Shown: positions 8,738-19,549 of the stretch, piece by piece
Layout: the number at the start of each line of letters is the position of its first letter
How positions within the stretch are numbered: the first letter of the stretch is position 1
NCBI RefSeq assembly: GCF_002240565.1
Contig: NZ_MZMO01000001.1
Location: forward strand, 1,736,001-1,800,000
Origin: Clavibacter michiganensis subsp. insidiosus
GTDB taxonomy: Bacteria; Actinomycetota; Actinomycetes; Actinomycetales; Microbacteriaceae
Direction: 5' to 3'
Length of the DNA: 64,000 bases
The notes under the pieces: model-generated
The model's input: only the letters and a program-made list of their open reading frames with translations
The model's database searches: none
Told to the model about the DNA's origin: nothing
Position numbers and translations under genes: made by a program

Positions 8738-9703
8738 TCAGCGGGGGAGCGGCACGTCCAGCTCGCCTGCGCGCACCATCCACTCGACCGCCTCGCGCGC
8801 GGCCTCCTCGCTCGTGAACCGCGGCGCGTAGCCGAGGACGTCGCGGGCCTTGTCGATGCTCGCGACGTGGCTCCGGCTGAGGTGCTGCCAGCTGGCGTCG
8901 GCGTGATCCGGCTCCGTGCGGGCGCGGAACCCGTCCCAGTCGAGGTGCTCCAGCTCGGGCTCGCGGCCGAACCACGCGGCCGCCGCCCGGGCGAACCCGC
9001 GTACGGAGAGCGCGCGCTCGGACACGGCGTGGAAGCTCTCGCCGACGCTCGTCTCGCGGTTGGCGATGGCGAGCTGCACGACCTGCGCGACGTCGTCGGC
9101 GTGCACGTGGTGCATGGTCTCGCTGCCGGATCCGGGCACGGCGAGCGGGCCGCCGGTGGCGAGCGCGGTCCACACCCCGGGGTCCAGGTTGCCGACCGGG
9201 GTGATCACGGGCCAGCCGCCCCCGCTGATGTGGCCCGGGTGGACCGCCGTGCACGGCAGGCCGCCCGACCGCGACTCCGCGATCAGGTAGCGCTCGATCT
9301 CGGCCTTCTGCACGCCGTACTCGCCGAACGGCTCCTTCGGGTCGTCCTCGCGCAGCGGGAGGGACGTGCTGAGACCGTGGGTCCAGATGCTGCCGATGTG
9401 CACGAGGTGCCGCACGCGCCCGCGGAGCCCCTCGACGAGGTGGCGCGCCGACTCGGGCGTGAAGCAGACCAGGTCGACGACGACCTCGGGGGAGAGAGCG
9501 GCGATCCGGTCGGCGAACGTGCCGGCCGCGTCCTCGGCGTCGCGGTCGACGCGCACGCGCTCGACGCGATCCCACAGAGGCGACTCGCGGTAGGGGTCGC
9601 GCGTCCCGCGGCTGACGGCCACGACGTCGTGCCCGGATTCGACGAGACGGGGGACGAGGAAGGTCCCGATGTGGCCGGTGGCTCCGATGACGACGACGCG
9701 CAT
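8738..9703 (-). CDS. NAD-dependent epimerase/dehydratase family protein
   Basis: 321 residues from ATG 9703. The N-terminus VVVIGATGHIGTFLVPRLVE is the GxxGxxG Rossmann motif of extended SDRs. A downstream EYGVQKAEIERYL segment supplies the YxxxK catalytic pair (Tyr and Lys in EYGVQK). The family covers sugar-nucleotide epimerases and related reductases acting on large substrates; nothing in the context narrows the substrate. It lies alone between a convergent J-domain gene and the corA gene, both separated by short gaps. Confidence 0.82.
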   Translation of the reverse strand: MRVVVIGATGHIGTFLVPRLVESGHDVVAVSRGTRDPYRESPLWDRVERVRVDRDAEDAAGTFADRIAALSPEVVVDLVCFTPESARHLVEGLRGRVRHLVHIGSIWTHGLSTSLPLREDDPKEPFGEYGVQKAEIERYLIAESRSGGLPCTAVHPGHISGGGWPVITPVGNLDPGVWTALATGGPLAVPGSGSETMHHVHADDVAQVVQLAIANRETSVGESFHAVSERALSVRGFARAAAAWFGREPELEHLDWDGFRARTEPDHADASWQHLSRSHVASIDKARDVLGYAPRFTSEEAAREAVEWMVRAGELDVPLPR

Positions 9704-9747
9704 CCCGTCACCCTAGCGGCGCGACGGGCGGGCGACCGGCCCGGGGA

Positions 9748-10764
9748 TCAGATCCAGCCGCGCTTCCGGAACGCCGCGTAGAGGATGACGCCCATCACGA
9801 CCATGAGGCCCAGCGCGAGCGGGTACCCGTAGGTCCACTTCAGCTCCGGCATGTTCACGAAGTTCATGCCGTAGATCGTGCCGACGAGCGTGGGCGCGAA
9901 CAGGATCGCGGCCCAGGAGGAGATCCGCTTGACCTGGTCGTTCTGGGCGAGGCTGGTCTCGGTGAGCTTCTTCATCTCGTCGTTCTGCCGCTGTCCCACG
10001 AGCGTCGTGTGCACCGTGAGCGCGTTCTGCAGGAGGGTCCGGAAGGCGTCGGCGCGCTCGGCGACGCGGATGACGTGGTCGTGCACGTCGCGGAAGCCGC
10101 GGCGGAGCTCGAGGTCCACCTCGTGCTCCTCGGCGCGCTTCCGCAGGTCGTCGAGGATCGAGCCGAGGGGCGCCGTCGCGCGCTGGAACGCCGTGACCTC
10201 GCGCATCAGCGCGTAGATGCGGCGGGAGACGTCGGGGTCGGCGCCGAAGATCTGGTCCTCGATCTCGTCGACGTCGTCCTCGAGGCCGGCGGCGACGGGG
10301 CCGTACTCGTCGACGACCTGGTCGAGGATCGCGTACATCACGGCGCGCGGCCCGAGCGCGAGGAGCTCGGGGTCCTCCTCGAGACGGTGGCGGACCGCGG
10401 CGAGGTCGGGGGACTCCGCGTGGCGGATGGTGACCACGAAGTCGGGGCCGACGAAGACGTGCAGCTCCCCGAACTCCACGCGCTCGTCGGCGTCGAGGTA
10501 GCGCGCGGGGCGCAGCACGACGAACCAGGTGTCGCCGTAGCGCTCCATCTTCGAGCGCTGGTGCCCGCTGAGCGCGTCCTCGACGGCGAGCGGGTGCAGG
10601 CCGAACTCGTCGGCGACGCGGTGCAGCTCCTCCGGGTCCGGCCGGTACAGGCCGATCCACGCGAGGCCCTGGCGCTCCCGCATCACCTCGAACGTCTCGT
10701 CGAGGCTCTCCGGGTCCGCGGTGCGGACCCCCTGGACGTACACGGCGCTGTCGACGACGGTCAT
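9748..10764 (-). CDS. corA: CorA-family magnesium/divalent cation channel
   Basis: 338 residues. ATG 10764 is preferred over a farther upstream in-frame start because the preceding codons are low-complexity and lie close to the tRNA terminator. The cytosolic N-terminal domain is followed by a long coiled stretch (DDVDEIEDQIFG and on) and two C-terminal transmembrane helices. The signature YGMNF, which forms the selectivity loop, sits between the helices. The protein forms a pentameric Mg2+ channel in the plasma membrane. The basic C-terminus RKRGWI follows the last helix, as usual. Confidence 0.93.
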   Translation of the reverse strand: MTVVDSAVYVQGVRTADPESLDETFEVMRERQGLAWIGLYRPDPEELHRVADEFGLHPLAVEDALSGHQRSKMERYGDTWFVVLRPARYLDADERVEFGELHVFVGPDFVVTIRHAESPDLAAVRHRLEEDPELLALGPRAVMYAILDQVVDEYGPVAAGLEDDVDEIEDQIFGADPDVSRRIYALMREVTAFQRATAPLGSILDDLRKRAEEHEVDLELRRGFRDVHDHVIRVAERADAFRTLLQNALTVHTTLVGQRQNDEMKKLTETSLAQNDQVKRISSWAAILFAPTLVGTIYGMNFVNMPELKWTYGYPLALGLMVVMGVILYAAFRKRGWI

Positions 10765-10860
10765 CGGATCTCGCTCTCGGGTCGGGGGACCCGGGCGCGG
10801 GCCGAGTGCGACTGTAGCCGGGCCCGCCGCGAGAAGAGGGGAGCGGGGCCGGAACGAGGA

Positions 10861-10896
10861 AGAGCCGGCCGGATCCTCGTGGATCCGACCGGCTCT
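10861..10896 (-). terminator. hairpin downstream of tRNA-Leu
   Basis: Two 16-bp arms (AGAGCCGGCCGGATCC and GGATCCGACCGGCTCT) with one mismatch and a TCGT loop lie 6 bp after the 3' end of the tRNA on the minus strand. There is no U-tract, which is common in this genome. Confidence 0.6.
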
Positions 10897-10902
10897 CGTG
10901 CG

Positions 10903-10988
10903 TGTCCGAAGGGGGACTTGAACCCCCACGCCCTAATACGGGCACTAGCACCTCAAGCTAGCGCGTCTACCAATTCCGCCATCCGGAC
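10903..10988 (-). tRNA. tRNA-Leu (anticodon GAG)
   Basis: The minus strand folds as a class II tRNA of 86 nt. The acceptor stem is GTCCGGA paired with TTCGGAC, with discriminator A. The D arm contains GGTAGACGCG. The anticodon stem is CTAGC/GCTAG with loop TTGAGGT, giving anticodon GAG (CUC/CUU codons). A long variable arm (TGCCCGTATTAGGGCG) and the T loop GTTCAAG follow. CCA is not encoded. Confidence 0.95.
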
Positions 10989-11102
10989 AGGATGTGCGGC
11001 CCGCCGTCTCCGGCTGCCGAGAAACGACATTAGCACGGCCCGGGAGGCTCTCCGACCACCCGACGGCAGGACGCCCGCGTCCGGCCTCGATAGCGTGAAC
11101 CC

Positions 11103-12413
11103 ATGACCGACACGCTCCCCGACGACCTCGACGCCACCGCCCGGATCGCCCGCGACCTCATCCGGTTCGACACCACCAACCACGGAGAGGGCCGATCGGA
11201 GGGGGAGACGGAGGCCGCGCAGTACGTCGAGCAGCACCTCAAGGACCTGGGCCTCACGCCCGAGCTCATCGACGCCGCGCCCGGCCGCACGAGCGTCCTC
11301 GCGCGCATCCCCGGCCGCAACCGCCATAAGCCCGCCCTCGTGGTCCACGGCCACCTCGACGTCGTGCCCGCCGACCCGGCCAACTGGTCGGTCGACCCGT
11401 TCGGCGGCGTCATCCAGGACGGCATGCTCTGGGGCCGCGGCGCGGTGGACATGAAGAACATGGACGCGATGATGATCACCGCGCTGCAGGAGATCATCAC
11501 CTCGGGCCGCGCGCCCGAGCGCGACCTCATCATGGGCTTCTTCTCCGACGAGGAGGCGGGCGGGGTGCTCGGCTCCGCCTATGTCGTCGAGAACCGCCCC
11601 GACTGGTTCGAGGGCGCCACGGAGGCCATCAGCGAGGTCGGCGGCTACTCCATCGACCTCGCCGGGAAGCGCGCCTACCTGCTGCAGACGGGCGAGAAGG
11701 CCCTCATCTGGATCCGCCTGGTCGCCACCGGCACCGCCGGCCACGGCTCGCAGGTCAACCGCGACAACGCCGTCACCCGGCTCGCGGGCGCGGTCGCCCG
11801 GATCGGCATGGAGGAGTGGCCCGTCCACCTCACCGACACGACGCGCCAGCTGCTCGACGAGATCGCCCGCATCGTCGGCGCCGACCCGAAGCAGGTCACG
11901 GCGGACGACCTCGCGATCGCCACGGGCACGGCGTCGAAGTTCATCGCCGCGACGCTGCGCACCACCACCAACCCGACCCTCCTGCACGCGGGCTACAAGC
12001 ACAACGTGATCCCCGACACGGCCGAGGCGCTCATCGACATCCGCGTCCTCCCGGGCGAGGAGGACGAGGTGCTCGCGCGGGTCGCCGAGCTCGCGGGCGA
12101 GGGCGTCGAGGTGCGCATCGTGCACCAGGACGTCGGCCTCGAGAACCCGTTCCAGGGACCGCTCGTCGACGCCATGGTCGCGACGCTCGGCGCGCACGAC
12201 CCCGAGGCCGAGGTGCTGCCGTACATGCTCTCCGGGGGCACCGACAACAAGGCGCTCAGCCTCCTCGGGATCACCGGCTACGGCTTCGCGCCGCTCAAGC
12301 TCCCGGCCTCCATGGACTTCCCGTCGATGTTCCACGGCGTCGACGAGAGGGTCCCGCTCGACGCACTAGTCTTCGGGAGGCAGGTCCTCCGCGACCTCCT
12401 CCTGAACTACTAG
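11103..12413 (+). CDS. M20 family metallopeptidase (dipeptidase/deacylase type)
   Basis: 436 residues from ATG 11103. Metal-site residues of the M20/ArgE/DapE family are visible: HGHLD (H84, D86), the bridging Asp in GAVDMK (D117) and the general base pair DEEAGG (E150-E151). A dimerisation domain begins near GTAGHGSQVNRDN, and the last ligand His is in MFHGVDERV near residue 415. It should hydrolyse a small peptide or N-acyl amino acid in the cytosol. It is followed 42 bp later by uppP, possibly in the same transcript. Confidence 0.9.
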   Translation: MTDTLPDDLDATARIARDLIRFDTTNHGEGRSEGETEAAQYVEQHLKDLGLTPELIDAAPGRTSVLARIPGRNRHKPALVVHGHLDVVPADPANWSVDPFGGVIQDGMLWGRGAVDMKNMDAMMITALQEIITSGRAPERDLIMGFFSDEEAGGVLGSAYVVENRPDWFEGATEAISEVGGYSIDLAGKRAYLLQTGEKALIWIRLVATGTAGHGSQVNRDNAVTRLAGAVARIGMEEWPVHLTDTTRQLLDEIARIVGADPKQVTADDLAIATGTASKFIAATLRTTTNPTLLHAGYKHNVIPDTAEALIDIRVLPGEEDEVLARVAELAGEGVEVRIVHQDVGLENPFQGPLVDAMVATLGAHDPEAEVLPYMLSGGTDNKALSLLGITGYGFAPLKLPASMDFPSMFHGVDERVPLDALVFGRQVLRDLLLNY

Positions 12414-12455
12414 ATCCGAGCCCCAGGTGGGCCACCCGACACGTGGAGCGCACGC

Positions 12456-13274
12456 TTGAGCTATCTCGAGGCGATCATCCTGGGCCTCGTCCAGGGTCTG
12501 ACCGAATTCCTGCCCATCTCCTCGAGCGCGCACCTCCGCATCGCCGGGCTCTTCATGGGAGGCGACCCGGGAGCCACGTTCACCGCCATCACGCAGCTCG
12601 GCACCGAGCTCGCGGTCGTGGTGTTCTTCCGGAAGCGCATCGGGAAGGTCCTCTCGGCCTGGTCCCGCTCGCTCCGCGGCGGCATGCCGAAGGGCGATCC
12701 GGACGTGCGCATGGGCTGGCTGGTCATCATCGGCACCATCCCGATCGGCATCGCGGGGTACCTCTTCCAGGACACCATCCGCTCCACGTTCCGCTCGCTC
12801 TGGATCGTGGCGATCGTGCTCATCGTCTTCGGCATCCTGCTCGGCCTCGCCGACCGCTACAGCCGCAGCGACCGCCTCGAGAAGGACATGACGTACGGGC
12901 ACGGCGTGAGCATCGGCATCGCCCAGGCGCTCGCCCTCGTGCCCGGCGTCTCGCGCTCGGGCGCCACCACCACGGCGGCGCGCGCGTTCGGCTACTCCCG
13001 GCCGGTCGCGGCGGAGTACTCGTTCCTCCTCGCGGTGCCCGCCGTGTTCGGCAGCGGCCTGTACGAGCTCGTGAAGAGCTTCGACGAGACCGGCCAGGCG
13101 GGCGCCGGGCAGACGGGGGTGGCGACGCTCATCGCCTTCGTCGTGGGACTCGCGGTCATCGCCGGACTCATGCGGTACATCTCCACCCGCACGTTCATGC
13201 CCTTCGTGGTCTACCGCGTCGCCCTCGGCGTCGTGCTCCTGGTGCTCCTCGGCACCGGCGCGATCGCGGCCTGA
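12456..13274 (+). CDS. uppP: undecaprenyl-diphosphatase UppP (BacA)
   Basis: 272 residues from a TTG start with GTGGAG upstream. It has seven to eight hydrophobic segments and both BacA signatures: an N-terminal GLVQGLTEFLPISSSAHL (Glu-rich motif) and a central PGVSRSGATTTAAR. The enzyme dephosphorylates undecaprenyl diphosphate at the membrane to recycle the lipid carrier for peptidoglycan, and gives bacitracin tolerance. The order uppP-mshC-PAC2 seen here is a known actinobacterial neighbourhood. Confidence 0.95.
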   Translation: MSYLEAIILGLVQGLTEFLPISSSAHLRIAGLFMGGDPGATFTAITQLGTELAVVVFFRKRIGKVLSAWSRSLRGGMPKGDPDVRMGWLVIIGTIPIGIAGYLFQDTIRSTFRSLWIVAIVLIVFGILLGLADRYSRSDRLEKDMTYGHGVSIGIAQALALVPGVSRSGATTTAARAFGYSRPVAAEYSFLLAVPAVFGSGLYELVKSFDETGQAGAGQTGVATLIAFVVGLAVIAGLMRYISTRTFMPFVVYRVALGVVLLVLLGTGAIAA

Positions 13275-13278
13275 TCCC

Positions 13279-14562
13279 GTGCGCGCCTGGCTACGCCCCG
13301 CCGTCCCCGCCGTCGCGGGGGAGCCGCCCGTCCCATCCCTGTTCGACACGAGCGCCGGATCCGTCCGCCCCGCCGAGTGCACGGGCGACGGTCGCGTGGG
13401 CCTCTACGTCTGCGGCATCACGCCCTACGACGCGACCCACCTCGGCCACGCGTCGACCTACCTCGCCTTCGACACGCTCCAGCGCGTCTGGCTCGACCGC
13501 GGCTACGACGTCGCCTACGTGCAGAACGTGACCGACGTGGACGACCCGCTGCTCGAGCGCGCCGCGGCCACGGGCGTCGACTGGCGCGACCTCGCCGCCG
13601 AGCAGGTGGAGCTGTTCCGCACCGACATGGAGGCGCTGCGGATCCTGCCGCCCGACTCCTACGTCGGCGTCACCGAGGTCGTCGACGAGGTCGCGGCCGC
13701 GGTCGCCGAGCTCGTCCGCCGCGGGACGGCCTACCCGGTCGCCACGCCCGACGGGGCCGAGGCCGGGGCCCGTGACCTCTACTTCGACGTGGCCCGCGCC
13801 GGCGAGGACGGCCCGTGGGCCCTCGGCGACGAGAGCGGCTACGACCGCGACACCATGGCCACGCTCTCCGCCGAGCGCGGCGGCGATCCGGAGCGACCCG
13901 GCAAGCGCGACCCGCTGGATCCGCTGCTCTGGCGCGCCGAGCGCGCCGGCGAGCCCGCGTGGGACAGCGCGGTCGGCCGCGGCCGGCCCGGCTGGCACAT
14001 CGAGTGCGCCGTCATCGCGCTCCGGAAGCTCGACCGGCCCGTCACCGTGCAGGGCGGCGGATCCGACCTGATCTTCCCGCACCACGAGATGTCGGCGGGC
14101 CACGCGGCGGCTCTCACGGGCGAGGACTTCGCGTGCGTCTACGCGCACAGCGGCATGGTCGCGTACCAGGGCGAGAAGATGAGCAAGTCGCTCGGCAACC
14201 TCGTGCTCGTGTCGCGCCTGCGGGCCGCGGGCGTGGATCCGCGCGCCATCCGCCTCGCGCTCCTCGCGCAGCACTACCGCGCGGACTGGGAGTGGACGGA
14301 CGCGCTCCTCGAGGAGTCCGTCGCGCGTCTCTCCGCGTGGGACGCGTGGGCCGCCGACGCCGCGGCGGACGCCGGCGCCGACGCGGGGGAGCCGGGCGAG
14401 CTCGTCCAGCTCGTCCGCGAGCGCCTCGCCGACGACCTCGACACGCCGGGCGCGATCCTGCTGCTCGACCTCCGCGTCGCGACCGGCGTCCCCGCGACGC
14501 CCGTCGAGGTGGCCGCGGTCGACGCCCTCCTGGGCGTGGCGCTCGGGAGCCCGGCGGCCTGA
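13279..14562 (+). CDS. mshC: cysteine:1D-myo-inosityl 2-amino-2-deoxy-alpha-D-glucopyranoside ligase MshC
   Basis: 427 residues from a GTG only 4 bp after uppP. It is a class I aminoacyl-tRNA-synthetase-like protein related to CysRS. The zinc-binding Cys is in LYVCGITPYD (C45), the HIGH-type motif reads HLGH (55-58) and KMSKS is at 300-304. The GWHIECA segment provides further zinc ligands. MshC joins cysteine to GlcN-inositol in mycothiol synthesis, the main low-molecular thiol of actinomycetes. It is shorter than a true CysRS because it lacks the C-terminal anticodon region, which supports MshC over CysRS. Confidence 0.93.
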   Translation: MRAWLRPAVPAVAGEPPVPSLFDTSAGSVRPAECTGDGRVGLYVCGITPYDATHLGHASTYLAFDTLQRVWLDRGYDVAYVQNVTDVDDPLLERAAATGVDWRDLAAEQVELFRTDMEALRILPPDSYVGVTEVVDEVAAAVAELVRRGTAYPVATPDGAEAGARDLYFDVARAGEDGPWALGDESGYDRDTMATLSAERGGDPERPGKRDPLDPLLWRAERAGEPAWDSAVGRGRPGWHIECAVIALRKLDRPVTVQGGGSDLIFPHHEMSAGHAAALTGEDFACVYAHSGMVAYQGEKMSKSLGNLVLVSRLRAAGVDPRAIRLALLAQHYRADWEWTDALLEESVARLSAWDAWAADAAADAGADAGEPGELVQLVRERLADDLDTPGAILLLDLRVATGVPATPVEVAAVDALLGVALGSPAA

Positions 14563-14588
14563 TCGTCCGGACCGCCCTCCCGCGGGGC

Positions 14589-15539
14589 CTACTGGTCCTT
14601 CGGGTCCTTCGGCCGCCAGGGCTCGTCGGGCCGGTCGTCGCCGCGACCGCGTGGCCCGTCGCCCCGGCGGAGGTACTTCTCGAACTCCTGCGCGATGGCC
14701 TCGCCGCTGGCCTCGGGGGAGTCCACCGTGTCGCGGGCCTGCTCGAGCTGCTGGATGTAGGACGCCATGTCCTCGTCCTCGCCCGCGAGCTGGTCGATGC
14801 CGGCCTCCCACGTCGCGGCCTCCTGGATCAGATCGCCGCGCGGGATCACCACGTCGACCATCTCCTCGAGCTTGTCGATGAGCGCGAGCGTGGCCTTCGG
14901 CGAGGGGGCGCTGTGGACGTAGTGCGGCACGGAGGCCCAGAGCGAGACGGTGGGCATGCCCATCTCCTCGGCGCGCTGGGCGATGATGCTCAGGATCCCG
15001 ACGGGGCCCTCGTACGTGCTGCGCTCGATGCCCAGCTCGGTGCGCACGGCCGCGTTCTCGCTCGTGGAGTAGACGGAGATGGGCCGCGTGTGCGGCATGT
15101 CGGCGAGCAGCGCGCCGAGCAGCACGACGCCCTCGACACCAGCGGCGCGGGCGGCGTCGAGCACCTCGGCGGTGAACGCCGTCCAGTGCCGGGACGGCTC
15201 GACGCCGAGTAGGAGGTGGATGCTGCCGCCGTTGTCGCCGCTCACGCCGAGCTGCGCGTCGGCGGCCAGGTCCTGGGCGGGTCGGCGCGGGTCCTTCGGG
15301 CCGTAGAGCGTGGCGCCCGGCCACTCGAGCTCGCGGGTGCCGTCCTCCGCGAAGCCGATGGTGGGGCGGTTGAACTGGAAGTCGAAGTAGTCCTCGGGAT
15401 CCACCGACGACACCGCCTCGAGGTCGAGCAGCTCCTTCAGCGCCCGGACCGCTCCGCTGGCGGCCTCGCCCGCGTCGTTCCAGCCCTCGAAGGCGACGAC
15501 CAGCAGCCGTCCGCTCACGAACCTCTCGGCATCCGCCAC
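14589..15539 (-). CDS. PAC2 family protein
   Basis: 316 residues from GTG 15539. The sequence starts LLVVAFEGWNDAGEAASGA and contains DYFDFQFNRPTI, GVEPSRHW and the LLGALLADMPHTRP block, all typical of the actinobacterial PAC2 (proteasome assembly chaperone 2-like) family. The fold resembles purine nucleoside phosphorylase. The bacterial function is not known. The last 30 residues are charged and low-complexity. It is convergent with mshC, with 26 bp between the stops. Confidence 0.88.
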   Translation of the reverse strand: MADAERFVSGRLLVVAFEGWNDAGEAASGAVRALKELLDLEAVSSVDPEDYFDFQFNRPTIGFAEDGTRELEWPGATLYGPKDPRRPAQDLAADAQLGVSGDNGGSIHLLLGVEPSRHWTAFTAEVLDAARAAGVEGVVLLGALLADMPHTRPISVYSTSENAAVRTELGIERSTYEGPVGILSIIAQRAEEMGMPTVSLWASVPHYVHSAPSPKATLALIDKLEEMVDVVIPRGDLIQEAATWEAGIDQLAGEDEDMASYIQQLEQARDTVDSPEASGEAIAQEFEKYLRRGDGPRGRGDDRPDEPWRPKDPKDQ

Positions 15540-15631
15540 GTGACTCCCGTTCCGTCTCGCCCTCGGACCACCCGGCCGGCGGTCATCGTACGATCCTAGG
15601 ACGCGCCGCCCCGCCGGTAGACTCGCTCCCC

Positions 15632-17388
<1,757 letters not shown>

Positions 17389-17449
17389 GATGACAGGGTC
17401 GATCACGCGGGTGCGTGCCGGCCGCCCCCACCACCGAAAGAGGAGTCAC

Positions 17450-18493
17450 GTGCGCCGTTCCGCCGCGCTCACCGTCTGCGCAGGACTCGTCCTGACGCTC
17501 GCCGCCTGCAGCCCCTCCGGCTCCGGATCCGGTGCGGCGGCGGGCTGCACGCCCCTGGCCCAGGCCGGCTCGTCGTCGAGCACGGTCACCGCCACGGGTG
17601 ACGTCGGCACCGCGCCCGCGTCGGTCGCGTTCCCCACGCCGCTCAAGCCCACGGGCGTCGAGGTCTCCACGATCGTCGAGGGCGACGGCGCGCCCGTGCA
17701 GCCGCGCCAGGGCATCACGGCCGCGGCGTCCATCGTCGACGGCAAGACCGGCAAGGACCTCGCGGACTACGCCCGCATCGCGCCCAACGCGCGCACCACC
17801 GGCTCGCCGCTGTTCACCCCGGCCTCCCTGCACGAGTCGCTGCCGTACCTCGAGGACGCGATGACGTGCATGCCCGTCGGCTCGCGCCTCGCCGTGACGG
17901 TCCCCGTGTCCACGGTGTTCCCGGGCCAGGACCTCTCGTCCCAGGGGCTCGACGCCACCGACGGGCTCGTCCTCATCGTCGACATCACGTCCTCCTTCCC
18001 CGAGAAGGCCACCGGCGAGCCGCGGCCCGCCCAGGCCGGCTTCCCGTCCGTCGTCACGACGGACGACGGCGTCCCCGGCATCACGATCCCGCCGAGCACG
18101 CCGCCCACCGAGTACCGCGACGCGCTGCTCCGCGCGGGCGACGGCGCCGAGGTCGGCGACGGCGACACGGTCACGCTGCAGTACACGGGCGTCGTCTGGG
18201 GCACGAGCACATCGGCCGAGAAGCAGGCCGTGTTCGGATCCAGCTGGACCGGCGGCGGCCCGCTGCAGGTGCCCGCCACCGCCACTACCACCGCGCCCTC
18301 GACGGGCGCCGCCTCCTCGTTGGTCGTCACGCCGGGCCTCGCGAAGGCCCTCGTCGGCAAGCACGTCGGCGACCAGGTCATCGCGGTCGTGCCCCCGGCC
18401 GACGGATTCGGCGACCAGGGCTCGGCCAAGGTGCCCGCGGGGTCCACGCTCGTCTACTTGGTGGATATCCTCGGGACAAGCACCACCAAGTAA
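17450..18493 (+). CDS. FKBP-type peptidyl-prolyl isomerase lipoprotein
   Basis: 347 residues. GTG 17450 is chosen over an in-frame ATG at 17396 because AAAGAGGAG lies 5-6 bp upstream and because translation then starts directly with a lipoprotein signal (lipobox LAAC, Cys20). The C-terminal 120 residues hold an FKBP domain (GDTVTLQYTGVVWGT ... LVGKHVGDQVIAVVPP ... STLVYLVDIL). A first FKBP-like half may lie before it (PVGSRLAVTVPVS). It probably acts as a surface-anchored prolyl isomerase for secreted proteins. Confidence 0.85.
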   Translation: MRRSAALTVCAGLVLTLAACSPSGSGSGAAAGCTPLAQAGSSSSTVTATGDVGTAPASVAFPTPLKPTGVEVSTIVEGDGAPVQPRQGITAAASIVDGKTGKDLADYARIAPNARTTGSPLFTPASLHESLPYLEDAMTCMPVGSRLAVTVPVSTVFPGQDLSSQGLDATDGLVLIVDITSSFPEKATGEPRPAQAGFPSVVTTDDGVPGITIPPSTPPTEYRDALLRAGDGAEVGDGDTVTLQYTGVVWGTSTSAEKQAVFGSSWTGGGPLQVPATATTTAPSTGAASSLVVTPGLAKALVGKHVGDQVIAVVPPADGFGDQGSAKVPAGSTLVYLVDILGTSTTK

Positions 18494-18541
18494 CGACGCA
18501 TCGCCACCGGCCGGGGGCTGCACCGACGTGAGGACCACCGC

Positions 18542-19549
18542 GTGCCCGAGACATCCCGCCGACCGACCGTGCCCGTGGAGGAGCGGCTGTTCAGCCTCGT
18601 GCTGGCGCTGCTCGCGACCGAGCAGGGACTGACCAAGAACGAGGTCCTCTCGAGCGTCCAGGGGTACCGGCAGCGCTATCGGGCCGGCGGCGACAACGCC
18701 AACCTGGAGCGCCAATTCGAGCGCGACAAGGACGACATCCGCGACCTCGGCGTGCCGCTGGAGACCGTGGAGGCGCCCGGCCAGGAGGGCAACAACCAGC
18801 TCCTGCGCTACCGGATCCCGCGCGGCGCCTACGAGCTGCCGGCCGACCTGTCGTTCACGCCGGAGGAGACGACGCTCCTCAACCTCGCGGCCATGGTCTG
18901 GCGCGAGGGGTCGCTGTCGGGGGAGTCGCGGCGCGCGCTCATCAAGCTGCGCTCGCTCGGCGTCGAGTCCGACGACCCGGTCATCGGCTACGCCCCGCGG
19001 CTGCGCACGCGGGAGGCGGCGTTCGCGCCGTTGAGCGTGGCGCTGGAGCGGCACGTCCTCGTCGCGTTCGGCTACCTCAAGCCGGGGGAGCGGACCGCGC
19101 GGATCCGCACGGTCGCACCGCTCGCCCTCGTCCAGCACCAGGGTCGCTGGCATCTCCACGGCATCGACCAGGACGCCGACGGACCGCGCACGTTCCTGCT
19201 GTCGCGCATCGTCGACCGCGTGCGCGTGACGAGCCGCGGCTTCGTGCCCGAAGGGGAGGACCACGCCGAGCGCGCCCTCGGCGACCTCGACCGCGTGTGG
19301 GAGAACGGCGTGGGGGAGGTGGCGGTCGCGCCCGGGTCCGACGCGGAGATCCGCCTGCGCCGGCGCCGCGGCACGGAGGACCTCGGCGACGGACGCCTCC
19401 GCGTGCACTACTCCGACACGAATCTCTTCGCCGACGAGGTCGCGGGATTCGGCCCGGAGGCCCGCGTGATCGCGCCGCCGAAGCTCCGGGATGCCGTGCG
19501 CGCCCGGCTCGCGGAGACCGTCGCCGCCCACCGGGAGGACGCATCATGA
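18542..19549 (+). CDS. pafB: WYL-domain transcriptional regulator PafB
   Basis: 335 residues from GTG 18542. The N-terminal winged helix-turn-helix (EERLFSLVLALLATEQGLTKNEVLSSV) is followed by a WYL domain containing the GRWHLHGIDQDADGPRTFLLSRI segment. It forms a pair with the overlapping downstream gene. In mycobacteria PafBC is a heterodimeric activator of the RecA/LexA-independent DNA-damage response, triggered through the WYL domains. The position beside tatA-tatC-helY supports the assignment. Confidence 0.9.
   Translation: MPETSRRPTVPVEERLFSLVLALLATEQGLTKNEVLSSVQGYRQRYRAGGDNANLERQFERDKDDIRDLGVPLETVEAPGQEGNNQLLRYRIPRGAYELPADLSFTPEETTLLNLAAMVWREGSLSGESRRALIKLRSLGVESDDPVIGYAPRLRTREAAFAPLSVALERHVLVAFGYLKPGERTARIRTVAPLALVQHQGRWHLHGIDQDADGPRTFLLSRIVDRVRVTSRGFVPEGEDHAERALGDLDRVWENGVGEVAVAPGSDAEIRLRRRRGTEDLGDGRLRVHYSDTNLFADEVAGFGPEARVIAPPKLRDAVRARLAETVAAHREDAS

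Noticed and set aside
10861..10988. tRNA-Leu as an integration site of a nearby island
   Set aside because: The genes on both sides (corA and an M20 peptidase) are ordinary core genes and no repeat of the tRNA 3' end was noticed.
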